Positions 1 through 6,100 of a stretch of 9,004 nucleotides of DNA are shown here, one piece after another. The translations under genes were made by a program, and so were the position numbers. The stretch covers positions 1 to 9,004 of the forward strand of contig WSMP01000062.1 of NCBI GenBank assembly GCA_013316495.1, written 5' to 3'. Position 1 is the stretch's first letter, and every line of letters starts with the position of its first letter. Below the pieces are notes generated by a model, which did not search any database, was not told the origin of the DNA, and saw only the letters and a program-made list of their open reading frames with translations. This DNA is from Angelakisella sp. (GTDB lineage: Bacteria > Bacillota > Clostridia > Oscillospirales > Ruminococcaceae).

Positions 1-1
1 C

Positions 2-1378
2 CAAAATACCATGGACTGCACCCTGTGGCAGGCCTGGGACTCACGGGGCAACCTAATTTATGACTTTAACTCCGACTCCCAGAATGATACCTTGCGCGCC
101 CCCACCCTTACCTCTGGGTGCACTGCAACCTTCCGAATCCGTATTTCCAACCCCAATGCTGCGGCCGCTGATGTTGGGGATGGGATAAACTCTTATGTAA
201 ATGCTGTAGTTAGCGGCGGGAGTTTTGTCCCCACCGAGGATAGCAAGTACATTGTCAAAAATCCTACTGATCCAAATGGCGAAGGAAACGGTGTTGTGTA
301 TGAGCTTGAATTAACAAAGCTAAAATACACCGGAAAAGGAAACATCTTAAACCTGACAATCAAAAGCAAAGAGGCATATGCGGAGAAGGGCTATTATTCT
401 ACTCACCAGGCCACCATTGATGCCTGTGTTCCCTACACACCCCCTGTGGACAACGACGACGACGGCAAGCCGGACTACAGCGATATGCAGATGGCGACCC
501 CCTATGTCATCGTCAGCAACTACAGCTACGGCGGCACCGTCACCGCCGGGCAAACCTTCCCCCTCTCCATCACCCTGTATAACACCAGCCGGAACATTGA
601 CGTCACCAACATGATGGTCACCATCACCATGCCGGAGGCGCTGATGCTCACCAGCTCCTCCAACACCTTCTACATCGACCACCTGGATACCGAAAGCTCG
701 GTATCCCAGACGGTGCAGGTCACCGCCAAGGTAAACGCTGCCCCCCAGTCCCACAATATTGATATTTCCATGAAGTACCAGTATATCGATGACCACCTGG
801 TTTCCCGCCGGGACAACTCCACCCAGGAGACCATCTCCATCCCGGTGGTGCAAATCGACCGCTTCCAGGTGACCGGCGTGGACGCCCCCGCCGAGGCCTA
901 CCTGGGGGAGGAAAATTACCTTACAGTAAACTTTGTCAACAAGGGCCGCAGCGACGTCTACAACCTTTCCGCCGAAATCAGCGGCGATATCCAGAACCCC
1001 GGCCAGCAGCAGAACCTGGGGAACCTTACCTCCGGTTCCACCGGCAGCGCGGAATTTACTATCCTGCCCAACGGGGAAGGGGTGTGCAACGGGGAGATTA
1101 AAATCATCTACGAAGACACCAACATGGAGGAAAAGACCGCCACCATCCTTTGGTCCACCACGGTGGTGGACCCCTCGGCGGGGATGGAATTCCCCGGCGG
1201 TATGGGGGATTTTGACCCCGGCATGATGGACGACCCCAGCCTGATGGATGAAGGAGAAAAGAAGCCCTCCTGGCCCTTCATCGCCGGAGGCGTTGCGGTG
1301 GCGGCCCTGGTGGTAGGCCTCCTGGTCCGCAGGCACATCCTGAAGAAGAGGAGCGAGGAAGAGGATGCGAATCTCTGA
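2..1378 (+). CDS. Exported C-terminally anchored protein with CARDB/COG1361-like domains (5' partial)
   Basis: The reading frame is open to the window edge. The first Met codon at 11 has no visible ribosome site and no signal peptide follows it, so the true start is probably upstream. Numbering from that Met, about 455 residues are seen. The body is rich in beta-strand-like, Thr/Ser/Asn-rich sequence. Two repeated stretches (about 165-275 and 282-385) resemble CARDB/COG1361 S-layer-type domains, including a 'F.N.G.SDVYNLSAEI' motif. An acidic loop DNDDDGKPDYSD (147-158) has the spacing of a calcium-binding loop. A Met/Gly/Asp-rich linker (about 391-418) leads to one membrane helix (421-440) and a basic tail with RRHILKKR. 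This predicts an outside-facing protein held by its C-terminus. It overlaps the next gene, an ABC permease, by 14 nt, so it is likely an accessory or adaptor subunit of that transporter. The domain family is an inference from pattern; substrate unknown. Confidence 0.75.
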   Translation, partial: QNTMDCTLWQAWDSRGNLIYDFNSDSQNDTLRAPTLTSGCTATFRIRISNPNAAAADVGDGINSYVNAVVSGGSFVPTEDSKYIVKNPTDPNGEGNGVVYELELTKLKYTGKGNILNLTIKSKEAYAEKGYYSTHQATIDACVPYTPPVDNDDDGKPDYSDMQMATPYVIVSNYSYGGTVTAGQTFPLSITLYNTSRNIDVTNMMVTITMPEALMLTSSSNTFYIDHLDTESSVSQTVQVTAKVNAAPQSHNIDISMKYQYIDDHLVSRRDNSTQETISIPVVQIDRFQVTGVDAPAEAYLGEENYLTVNFVNKGRSDVYNLSAEISGDIQNPGQQQNLGNLTSGSTGSAEFTILPNGEGVCNGEIKIIYEDTNMEEKTATILWSTTVVDPSAGMEFPGGMGDFDPGMMDDPSLMDEGEKKPSWPFIAGGVAVAALVVGLLVRRHILKKRSEEEDANL

Positions 1379-2690
1379 TATTCTTACCATCTGCTTTCGG
1401 AACCTCATCCGCCGGAAGCTGCGCACCTTCCTCACCGCCCTGGGGGTGGTCATCGGCGTGGCCCTCATTATTGTGGCTGTCTCTATCGGCATTGGCCTTT
1501 CGGTCACCTACGATGAACAGATGGCCTCCTGGGGGGACCTTACCGTCATAAACGTCTACAACTGGAACAGCCAGGTGACCATGGACGACGCCGCGGTGGC
1601 CCAAATCCAGGCGCTGGACGGGGTGGACATCGCCACCCCCTTCTACCAGAACTGGGAATTGAGCTTCCAGATGAAGACCAAAAACGGCCGCTACCTGTGT
1701 TTCCCCCAGCTTTATGGCGTTTATCCGGAGGCCCTGGAAAAGCTGGGGTACCAGCTGAAGGAAGGCAAATATCTGGAGGAACGGGATAAGGAATACAGCA
1801 TGGTGGTGGGGGAACAGTTTGCCTACCGTTTTTACGACACCAAGAAGAAGCGCAACAACCGGGTGGACCCCTACCCCGACCAATATGGCCGCATCCACGA
1901 CCCCTATGTGGACATTATGAAGGATAAGCTCATCCTTTATCTCCCCAGCCAAAAGACCGATGCCAATGGCAACCCCATTGGCAAGGATCTGGAGGTAAAG
2001 CCGGTAATTGCAGGGGTGCTGCTGAAGGATGACACCAGCTGGGAGACCACCAACGCGGCCTTTATGGATATCAACGAGATGAAGGCCCTGGAGCAGAAGT
2101 ACAATAAGCAAAACGGCATTAAGAAAACCGGGGACAGCAAAAAGATAAACTACGAGGACGTGCGGGTAAAGTGCGTGGATGTAGACTCGGTTTCTGCGGT
2201 GCAGGACGCCATCGAAGCCATGGGCTTTGACTGCGGCTCCATGAACGACGGCCGGGAGATGATGCAGAAGCAGGCCCTCACCATCCAAATTGTGCTGGGG
2301 GTGCTGGCGGGCTTCTCCCTGCTGGTGGCCGCCATCGGCATTGCCAATACCATGATTATGTCCATCTACGAGCGCACCAGGGAGATTGGCGTGATGAAGG
2401 TCATCGGCGCAGAGGTCCGGGATATTCGGGTGATGTTCCTCCTGGAGGCCGGGATGATCGGCCTGCTGGGAGGACTTATGGGGGTAACCCTCAGCTACGC
2501 CGGATCTTTGGGCGTCAACAAATTTGTGGCCGAAGCGATGCTGGGTCCTGGAAGCAAGCTCTCCATCATCCCCCTCTGGCTGGTGGGGATTGCCCTGGCC
2601 TTTTCCGTCCTGGTGGGCGTGGTCTTTGGTCTCCTCCCCGCCAACCGGGGGGTCAAAATCTCCGCCCTGGAGGCCATCAAGCACGACTGA
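1365..2690 (+). CDS. MacB/FtsX-family ABC transporter permease
   Basis: A 441-residue permease with the typical MacB layout. The N-terminus (FRNLIRRKLRTFLTALGVVIG) is a basic segment leading into helix 1 (about 22-45). A long extracytoplasmic MacB_PCD-like domain follows (about 46-303). Three helices form the C-terminal FtsX domain (about 306-335, 356-382 and 402-426). The stretch IANTMIMSIYERTREIGVMK (326-345) is the family's conserved coupling-loop signature, and the C-terminal NRGVKISALEAIKHD matches the usual 'PA.KAA.L.PIEALR' ending. The ATG at 1365 is preceded by AGGA/GAGG inside the end of the upstream gene, so the two are translationally coupled. Proteins of this family work with a LolD/MacB-type ATPase in export, lipoprotein handling or peptide sensing by mechanotransmission. 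No ATPase is in the window; it may precede the first gene. Substrate cannot be told. Confidence 0.93.
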   Translation: MRISDILTICFRNLIRRKLRTFLTALGVVIGVALIIVAVSIGIGLSVTYDEQMASWGDLTVINVYNWNSQVTMDDAAVAQIQALDGVDIATPFYQNWELSFQMKTKNGRYLCFPQLYGVYPEALEKLGYQLKEGKYLEERDKEYSMVVGEQFAYRFYDTKKKRNNRVDPYPDQYGRIHDPYVDIMKDKLILYLPSQKTDANGNPIGKDLEVKPVIAGVLLKDDTSWETTNAAFMDINEMKALEQKYNKQNGIKKTGDSKKINYEDVRVKCVDVDSVSAVQDAIEAMGFDCGSMNDGREMMQKQALTIQIVLGVLAGFSLLVAAIGIANTMIMSIYERTREIGVMKVIGAEVRDIRVMFLLEAGMIGLLGGLMGVTLSYAGSLGVNKFVAEAMLGPGSKLSIIPLWLVGIALAFSVLVGVVFGLLPANRGVKISALEAIKHD

Positions 2691-2718
2691 CCTTTATTTT
2701 CATCAGGCTCTGTCCAGA

Positions 2719-2736
2719 GCGGGGAGAAATCCCCGC
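2719..2736. repeat. Hairpin module A, copy 1 (GAAA loop, no T tract)
   Basis: GCGGGGA-GAAA-TCCCCGC forms a perfect 7-bp stem closed by a GNRA-type loop. The same sequence recurs at 2915-2932, where it is followed by six Ts. This copy has no T tract, so it is unlikely to terminate on its own. Confidence 0.8.
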
Positions 2737-2774
2737 CCCAGACGGTCGAAAAAGCCTTTTCGACCGTCTGGGGC
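2735..2774. repeat. Perfect 18-bp inverted repeat
   Basis: The left arm GCCCCAGACGGTCGAAAA (2735-2752) is exactly complementary to the right arm (2757-2774), with a 4-nt loop AGCC. Its first two bases are shared with the preceding hairpin, so the two compete. It contains an inverted and a direct version of a TTTTCGACCGTCTG module that reappears, slightly changed, at 2899-2912. No T run follows, so it looks like a repeat element or a processing/stability structure rather than a terminator. Confidence 0.85.
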
Positions 2775-2791
2775 CCGCCGATTGCGGCGGG
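2774..2791. repeat. Short GC-rich hairpin
   Basis: CCCGCCG (2774-2780) pairs with CGGCGGG (2785-2791) around an ATTG loop. It abuts the right arm of the 18-bp inverted repeat and shares base 2774 with it, so it is part of the same structured block. Confidence 0.65.
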
Positions 2792-2822
2792 GTTATCCGG
2801 TCGCTTCGCTCCCTCTACGCAA

Positions 2823-2850
2823 AAAGAGGGGGCCTTACGGCCCCCCTTTT
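2823..2850 (+). terminator. Possible intrinsic terminator
   Basis: GGGGGCC (2828-2834) pairs with GGCCCCC (2839-2845) around TTAC. It is flanked by AAAAAGA on the left and followed by C and TTTT (2847-2850). The short T tract makes termination plausible but weak. GGGGG here can also pair with CCCCCTCTT at 2861-2869, an alternative fold. Confidence 0.45.
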
Positions 2851-2898
2851 CACACTTTTTCCCCCTCTTGACCGATAGGCCCTGCTCCTGGGGAGAGT

Positions 2899-2912
2899 TT
2901 TTCGACAGCCTG
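2899..2912 (+). repeat. Direct copy of TTTTCGAC-type module
   Basis: TTTTCGACAGCCTG matches TTTTCGACCGTCTG at 2757-2770 at 12 of 14 positions, and the inverse of the same module lies at 2739-2752. It sits immediately before the terminator hairpin, so modules A and B occur together twice in this region. Confidence 0.6.
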
Positions 2913-2913
2913 A

Positions 2914-2940
2914 AGCGGGGAGAAATCCCCGCTCTTTTTT
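2914..2940 (+). terminator. Intrinsic terminator after the ABC operon (hairpin module A, copy 2)
   Basis: AGCGGGGA (2914-2921) pairs with TCCCCGCT (2926-2933) around a GAAA loop, followed by C and six Ts (2935-2940). This is a canonical rho-independent terminator. Lying after the permease and before the MATE promoter, it separates the two transcription units. Confidence 0.8.
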
Positions 2941-2981
2941 GTATGGAGCACAAAGCAGGCAAAGATTTACAAATTTCCCCC

Positions 2982-3010
2982 TTGACTTTTTGGAGAAATC
3001 GCATTATCAT
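2982..3010 (+). promoter_or_regulatory. Sigma-A-type promoter for the MATE gene
   Basis: TTGACT (2982-2987) and TATCAT (3005-3010) are separated by 17 bases. A start near 3017 would give a leader of under 30 nt to the TTG start at 3044. It lies just downstream of the terminator, as expected for a new unit. Confidence 0.7.
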
Positions 3011-3029
3011 TTAGCAGATTTCTACAAAA

Positions 3030-3035
3030 AGGAAG
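3030..3035 (+). promoter_or_regulatory. Ribosome binding site that sets a TTG start
   Basis: AGGAAG, preceded by AAAA, ends 8 nt before TTG at 3044. The next in-frame ATG at 3056 is 20 nt away, too far for this site. An upstream in-frame ATG or TTG would lie ahead of the promoter. Confidence 0.7.
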
Positions 3036-3043
3036 CGATTTTC

Positions 3044-4408
3044 TTGGTCAAAGATATGACAAGGGGAAAGCCTTTGCAGGTGATACTCCTTTTTTGCGGC
3101 CCCCTGGTGCTGGGGAGCCTGTTCCAGCAGTTCTACAGCATGGCGGATACCCTCATCGTGGGGCGGTTTGTGGGGGTCACCGCCCTGGCGGGGGTGGGCT
3201 CCACCGGCTCCCTGAGCTTTCTGGTGCTGGGATTTGTTACCGGGGTTTGCAGCGGTTTTTCCATCCCGGTGGCCCAGCACTTCGGCGCCGGGGACTACCG
3301 GCGGATGCGCCGCTCGGCGGCGGGGGCCGTCCTTCTCTCTGCTGGAATCGCCCTTTTTCTCACCACCGCCACCGTCCTTTCCACCCCCGCGGTGCTGGCC
3401 CTTATGGACACCCCGGCGGATATCCTCCCGGACGCCTATCTCTATATTGTCATCGTCTTTGGGGGCATCCCCGCCACCATGCTGTATAACCTTCTCTCCG
3501 GCATCCTTCGGGCCCTGGGGGATAGCCGCACCCCCCTCTTCTTCCTCACCGCCGCGGCCCTTCTGAACATCGCCTTGGACCTGGTCTTTATCCTTTGCTT
3601 CGGGATGGGAGTGGCGGGAGCCGCCTGGGCCACCGTCCTTTCCCAGGGGATCTCCGGCCTTCTGTGCCTGCTGTATATTCTCCGCCGGGTGCCCCTGCTG
3701 CGCCTGGAGCGGGAGGACTGGCGCCCGGAGCCCTCGGAGCTGCGCCAGCTGCTGTTTATGGGCCTGCCCATGGCCCTCCAGTTTTCCATCACCGCGGTGG
3801 GGACCATTCTTATCCAGGCGGCGGTAAACGCCCTGGGGAGCGGGGTGGTGGCCGCCGTCACCGCTGGCACCAAGGTCCACAACCTCCTTATGAGCCCCCT
3901 GGAAACTATGGGCATCACCATGGCTACCTACTGCGGCCAAAACCTGGGGGCGGAGCGCATCGACCGGGTGCGGGCGGGGCTGCGGGCCAGTCTGGGGGCC
4001 TGTCTCCTCTACTGCCTCTTCGCTATGGGGGCGTCGGTGCTGCTGGGGGCGCCCCTCTCCCGGCTCTTCCTCACCGGGGAGGAGGTGGAGGAGATGGTGG
4101 CCCTTTCCGCCCGCTTTCTGGCGGTAAACGGCTTCTTCTGCCCCGCCCTGGGGCTGCTGCTGGCCCTGCGCAACTCCATCCAGGGGCTTGGCTTCGGGCT
4201 GCCCGCCATGGCGGCGGGAGCCTTCGAGCTGGCTGCCCGGTGGGCGGTGGCCTTCTGGCTGGTGAAGCCCCTTCACTACCTGGCTATCTGTCTGGCCAAC
4301 CCTGCCGCCTGGTTTGCCGCCGATCTGCTGCTCATCTGGGTCTACTTCCGGGAGCTGCCGGGCCTCCTGCGGCAGTATCCCCCGGATCCGGAAACGCCCT
4401 TGTATTAG
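3044..4408 (+). CDS. MATE family efflux transporter
   Basis: Starting from TTG at 3044 this is a 454-residue integral membrane protein, the normal size for the family, and its N-terminus MVKDMTRGKPLQVILLF matches how clostridial MATE proteins usually begin ('..DMT.G.PLK.IL.F..P...G'). About twelve hydrophobic helices are visible in two halves. Family landmarks include FQQFYSMADTLIVGRFVG near residue 28-45, NLLSGILRALGDSRTPL in the first half, and the TYCGQNLGAERIDR motif opening the second. MATE proteins expel cationic drugs, dyes or metabolites in exchange for Na+ or H+; which ion and substrate apply here cannot be told. Its own promoter precedes it and the glycosyltransferase follows after 56 nt, so the two may be cotranscribed. 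Coding is strongly GC-rich in third positions. Confidence 0.93.
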   Translation: MVKDMTRGKPLQVILLFCGPLVLGSLFQQFYSMADTLIVGRFVGVTALAGVGSTGSLSFLVLGFVTGVCSGFSIPVAQHFGAGDYRRMRRSAAGAVLLSAGIALFLTTATVLSTPAVLALMDTPADILPDAYLYIVIVFGGIPATMLYNLLSGILRALGDSRTPLFFLTAAALLNIALDLVFILCFGMGVAGAAWATVLSQGISGLLCLLYILRRVPLLRLEREDWRPEPSELRQLLFMGLPMALQFSITAVGTILIQAAVNALGSGVVAAVTAGTKVHNLLMSPLETMGITMATYCGQNLGAERIDRVRAGLRASLGACLLYCLFAMGASVLLGAPLSRLFLTGEEVEEMVALSARFLAVNGFFCPALGLLLALRNSIQGLGFGLPAMAAGAFELAARWAVAFWLVKPLHYLAICLANPAAWFAADLLLIWVYFRELPGLLRQYPPDPETPLY

Positions 4409-4428
4409 TTCCCGCTTTATGTTAAACT
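4400..4428 (+). promoter_or_regulatory. Weak possible promoter for the glycosyltransferase
   Basis: TTGTAT (4400-4405) and TAAACT (4423-4428) are 17 bases apart and straddle the MATE stop codon. Both boxes are poor matches, so transcription may simply read through from the MATE promoter. Confidence 0.25.
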
Positions 4429-4464
4429 ATGGGTGACAAAATTCCGCCCCAGGAGGTCAAATCT

Positions 4465-5283
4465 ATGGAAAAGCCCCTTGTGAGCATCGTCATCCCGGTT
4501 TACAACGCCGCCCCCCACTTGGCCGCCTGCATCGAAAGCGTCCGTAAGCAGACCTACGAGAATATTGAGATTCTGCTGGTAAATGACGGCAGCAAGGATG
4601 TGAGCCTGCCCATCTGCCGGATGTATGGGGATATCGACCCCCGCATCCAGGTGATGGACCAGGAGAACAGCGGGGTTTCCGCCACCCGCAACACCGCCAT
4701 CGACCGGGCGCGGGGAGAATACCTGCAATTTGTGGATGCCGACGACCGGGTTGCCATGGAGGCCACCCAGCTGCTGGTGGAGCGGGCCCAGCGCACCCAG
4801 GCGGATATGGTCATCTGCCATTACTACCGGGTGGTGGGCAAAAAGCGCAAAAGCGTCCACGGCTTTTTGGAGACGGACAAGGTGCTGACCCAGCGGGAAT
4901 TCGCCACCCAGCTGATGGAGGAACCCTCCAGCTTCTACTACGGGGTGATGTGGAACAAGCTCTACCGCACCGCCATCATCCACGACCACCACATCCGGTG
5001 CAGCGAGGAACTGGGCTGGAGCGAGGATTTTCTCTTCAACCTGGAGTACATCCGCTACTGCCAGACCTTTGCCTCCATCCAGCTGCCCCTCTATTACTAC
5101 TACAAAAACAAAAAGGGCATCACCTCCACCAGCTTTGGCCTGGCAAAGCTCCCCCAAACCATCGAAACAAAGCTGAATCTCTTCGAGTTTTACAAGGATT
5201 TGTATACTGATATGGGATTATACGAACAGTATAAATTGCAGATTCACAAATATCTTATTGATATCGCCAGTGATAAGGATTGA
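4465..5283 (+). CDS. Family 2 glycosyltransferase
   Basis: The start at 4465 is chosen because a perfect AGGAGG (4451-4456) lies 8 nt upstream and the protein then begins directly with the family motif MEKPLVSIVIPVYN. An ATG at 4429 has no such site. The 272-residue product has a GT-A fold: nucleotide-sugar binding segment (5-45, with D41 in LLVNDGS), the metal-binding DAD (D91-D93) in YLQFVDADD, and a WSEDFLFN segment (185-192) that usually supplies the catalytic acidic residue. MWNKLYR (162-168) is typical of capsule or exopolysaccharide transferases of Firmicutes. It is predicted to act at the cytoplasmic membrane face, adding a sugar to a surface glycan or lipid carrier; donor and acceptor are unknown. 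It is somewhat shorter than many relatives and its last ~30 codons are AT-richer than the rest. Confidence 0.9.
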   Translation: MEKPLVSIVIPVYNAAPHLAACIESVRKQTYENIEILLVNDGSKDVSLPICRMYGDIDPRIQVMDQENSGVSATRNTAIDRARGEYLQFVDADDRVAMEATQLLVERAQRTQADMVICHYYRVVGKKRKSVHGFLETDKVLTQREFATQLMEEPSSFYYGVMWNKLYRTAIIHDHHIRCSEELGWSEDFLFNLEYIRYCQTFASIQLPLYYYYKNKKGITSTSFGLAKLPQTIETKLNLFEFYKDLYTDMGLYEQYKLQIHKYLIDIASDKD

Positions 5284-5972
5284 AGAGGCTATCTGATAAA
5301 AAAATGCTGTTCTCTATTTTTCGCCCTTCTTCTGCTGCTGTCCCTTTCTGCCTGCCAGGCTGGCGCCCCTCCTCTTCCGCCTTAGGTGCAGCTGTTGCTT
5401 TGGCAGGGGTTCCCCGCGACCAAGTAGATTTTCTCACCCCAGAGCAATGGGAGCTGTTTGACAAAGGGCGCGCCTATCTGAACTACTTTTGCTTCGAACC
5501 CGGCGTCTTTGTGGGAGAGGACCCCGCATGGACCAATTCCTCCACCTATCAGGATGTGGAGGGGGTAAACTACAAGCGGTATGTGGGGATTGTCTATACC
5601 AGCTGGGATGATTTTTACCGGGATATGCGGACGGTTTTTACCGACGGCTGCTTTGAAACGCTGAACACCCATTCCTTTGAAGGAGAAACAACCGGCAGAA
5701 AGGTCTATCTTGACCTGGACGGACAGCTGTACCATTTGGATTTCACCGCTGGGGGCATTGCAACCCACCTAGGCAAATTGGACCGTTTTGAGCTGGTATC
5801 CTCTGGGGAAGACCGGCTGGAATTTGACCAGATTGCCTACTTCTGCGATTTGGACGACCTTGGACAGAAAAACCCCGCCCCAAAACGGATGGCGCGCGGC
5901 CCTGTGACGATGATAAAAACAGAAGATGGGTGGAGAATAGAACAATTTATTCTGCCGGGGTTGTCTACATAA
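5280..5972 (+). CDS. Small secreted lipoprotein, probably frameshifted; possibly IseA-like
   Basis: The frame opens with TTG at 5280, overlapping the glycosyltransferase stop, and has an ATG at 5304; neither gives a sensible N-terminus. The neighbouring frame, at 5296-5358, encodes a textbook lipoprotein signal, KKCCSLFFALLLLLSLSACQ, and stops at 5385. The body (from about DQVDFLTPEQWELFDKG onward) lies in this frame. One extra base in the CCCC run at 5366-5369 would join them. A site GAAGAGG (5282-5288) sits 7 nt before ATA at 5296, where an ATG would be expected. The body, about 190 residues, has a globular layout ending in TEDGWRIEQFILP and reminds me of clostridial IseA-type (DL-endopeptidase inhibitor) lipoproteins; this is tentative. 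It is either a recent pseudogene or carries a sequence error. It ends at a strong terminator. Confidence 0.6.
   Translation: MKRLSDKKMLFSIFRPSSAAVPFCLPGWRPSSSALGAAVALAGVPRDQVDFLTPEQWELFDKGRAYLNYFCFEPGVFVGEDPAWTNSSTYQDVEGVNYKRYVGIVYTSWDDFYRDMRTVFTDGCFETLNTHSFEGETTGRKVYLDLDGQLYHLDFTAGGIATHLGKLDRFELVSSGEDRLEFDQIAYFCDLDDLGQKNPAPKRMARGPVTMIKTEDGWRIEQFILPGLST
5296..5385 (+). other. Out-of-frame lipoprotein signal peptide
   Basis: Read from 5296 the frame gives a short basic start (KK), a hydrophobic core rich in Leu and the lipobox LSAC with its Cys codon at 5353-5355, followed by QAGAPPLPP and a TAG at 5383-5385. It has no ATG, GTG or TTG start; the codon in the right place is ATA. It is most simply the displaced N-terminus of the lipoprotein body that continues to 5972. 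Confidence 0.7.
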
Positions 5973-6007
5973 AAATTAACATCGCCAAATGTGGTTATTT
6001 CCGCCGA

Positions 6008-6044
6008 AAAACCCCCGCTACTCAAATGAATAGCAGGGGGTTTT
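6008..6044. terminator. Bidirectional intrinsic terminator
   Basis: AAAACCCCC-GCTA (6008-6020) pairs with TAGC-A-GGGGGTTTT (6031-6044), with one bulged A at 6035 and a 10-nt loop. There is a T tract on each strand, so it can end both the plus-strand lipoprotein transcript and the minus-strand VWA transcript that converge here. Confidence 0.85.
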
Positions 6045-6100
6045 CATTTCCTCAAGCCCTTATTGCTTTGGGGAAGAAGCCGCTCCACAAGGGCATCGTA

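Larger units (their letters stand above)
2691..3043. other. Gene-free intergenic region full of hairpins
   Basis: This stretch between the ABC permease and the MATE gene has no credible gene. It holds at least five hairpin-forming segments between 2719 and 2933, a terminator ending at 2940, a promoter at 2982-3010 and the MATE ribosome site. The strong GC-rich palindromes and duplicated modules suggest a dispersed intergenic repeat rather than a decayed gene. Confidence 0.8.

Noticed and set aside
1278..2684. Long minus-strand frame across the ABC permease
   Set aside because: Composition is dominated by His, Gly and Val typical of antisense reading; the plus strand has the unmistakable FtsX signature.
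2719..2940. CRISPR array
   Set aside because: There are repeated palindromes but only two copies, with unequal spacing and no uniform spacers or cas genes.
2939..3043. Extended N-terminus for the MATE protein
   Set aside because: The extension would begin before the promoter at 2982-3010 and overlaps the T tract of the terminator; family members start at the equivalent of 3044.
3011..4276. Long minus-strand frame across the MATE gene
   Set aside because: It is a GC-rich shadow: Gly/Pro/His/Gln-rich, without hydrophobic core or ribosome site, while the plus strand encodes a clear MATE protein.
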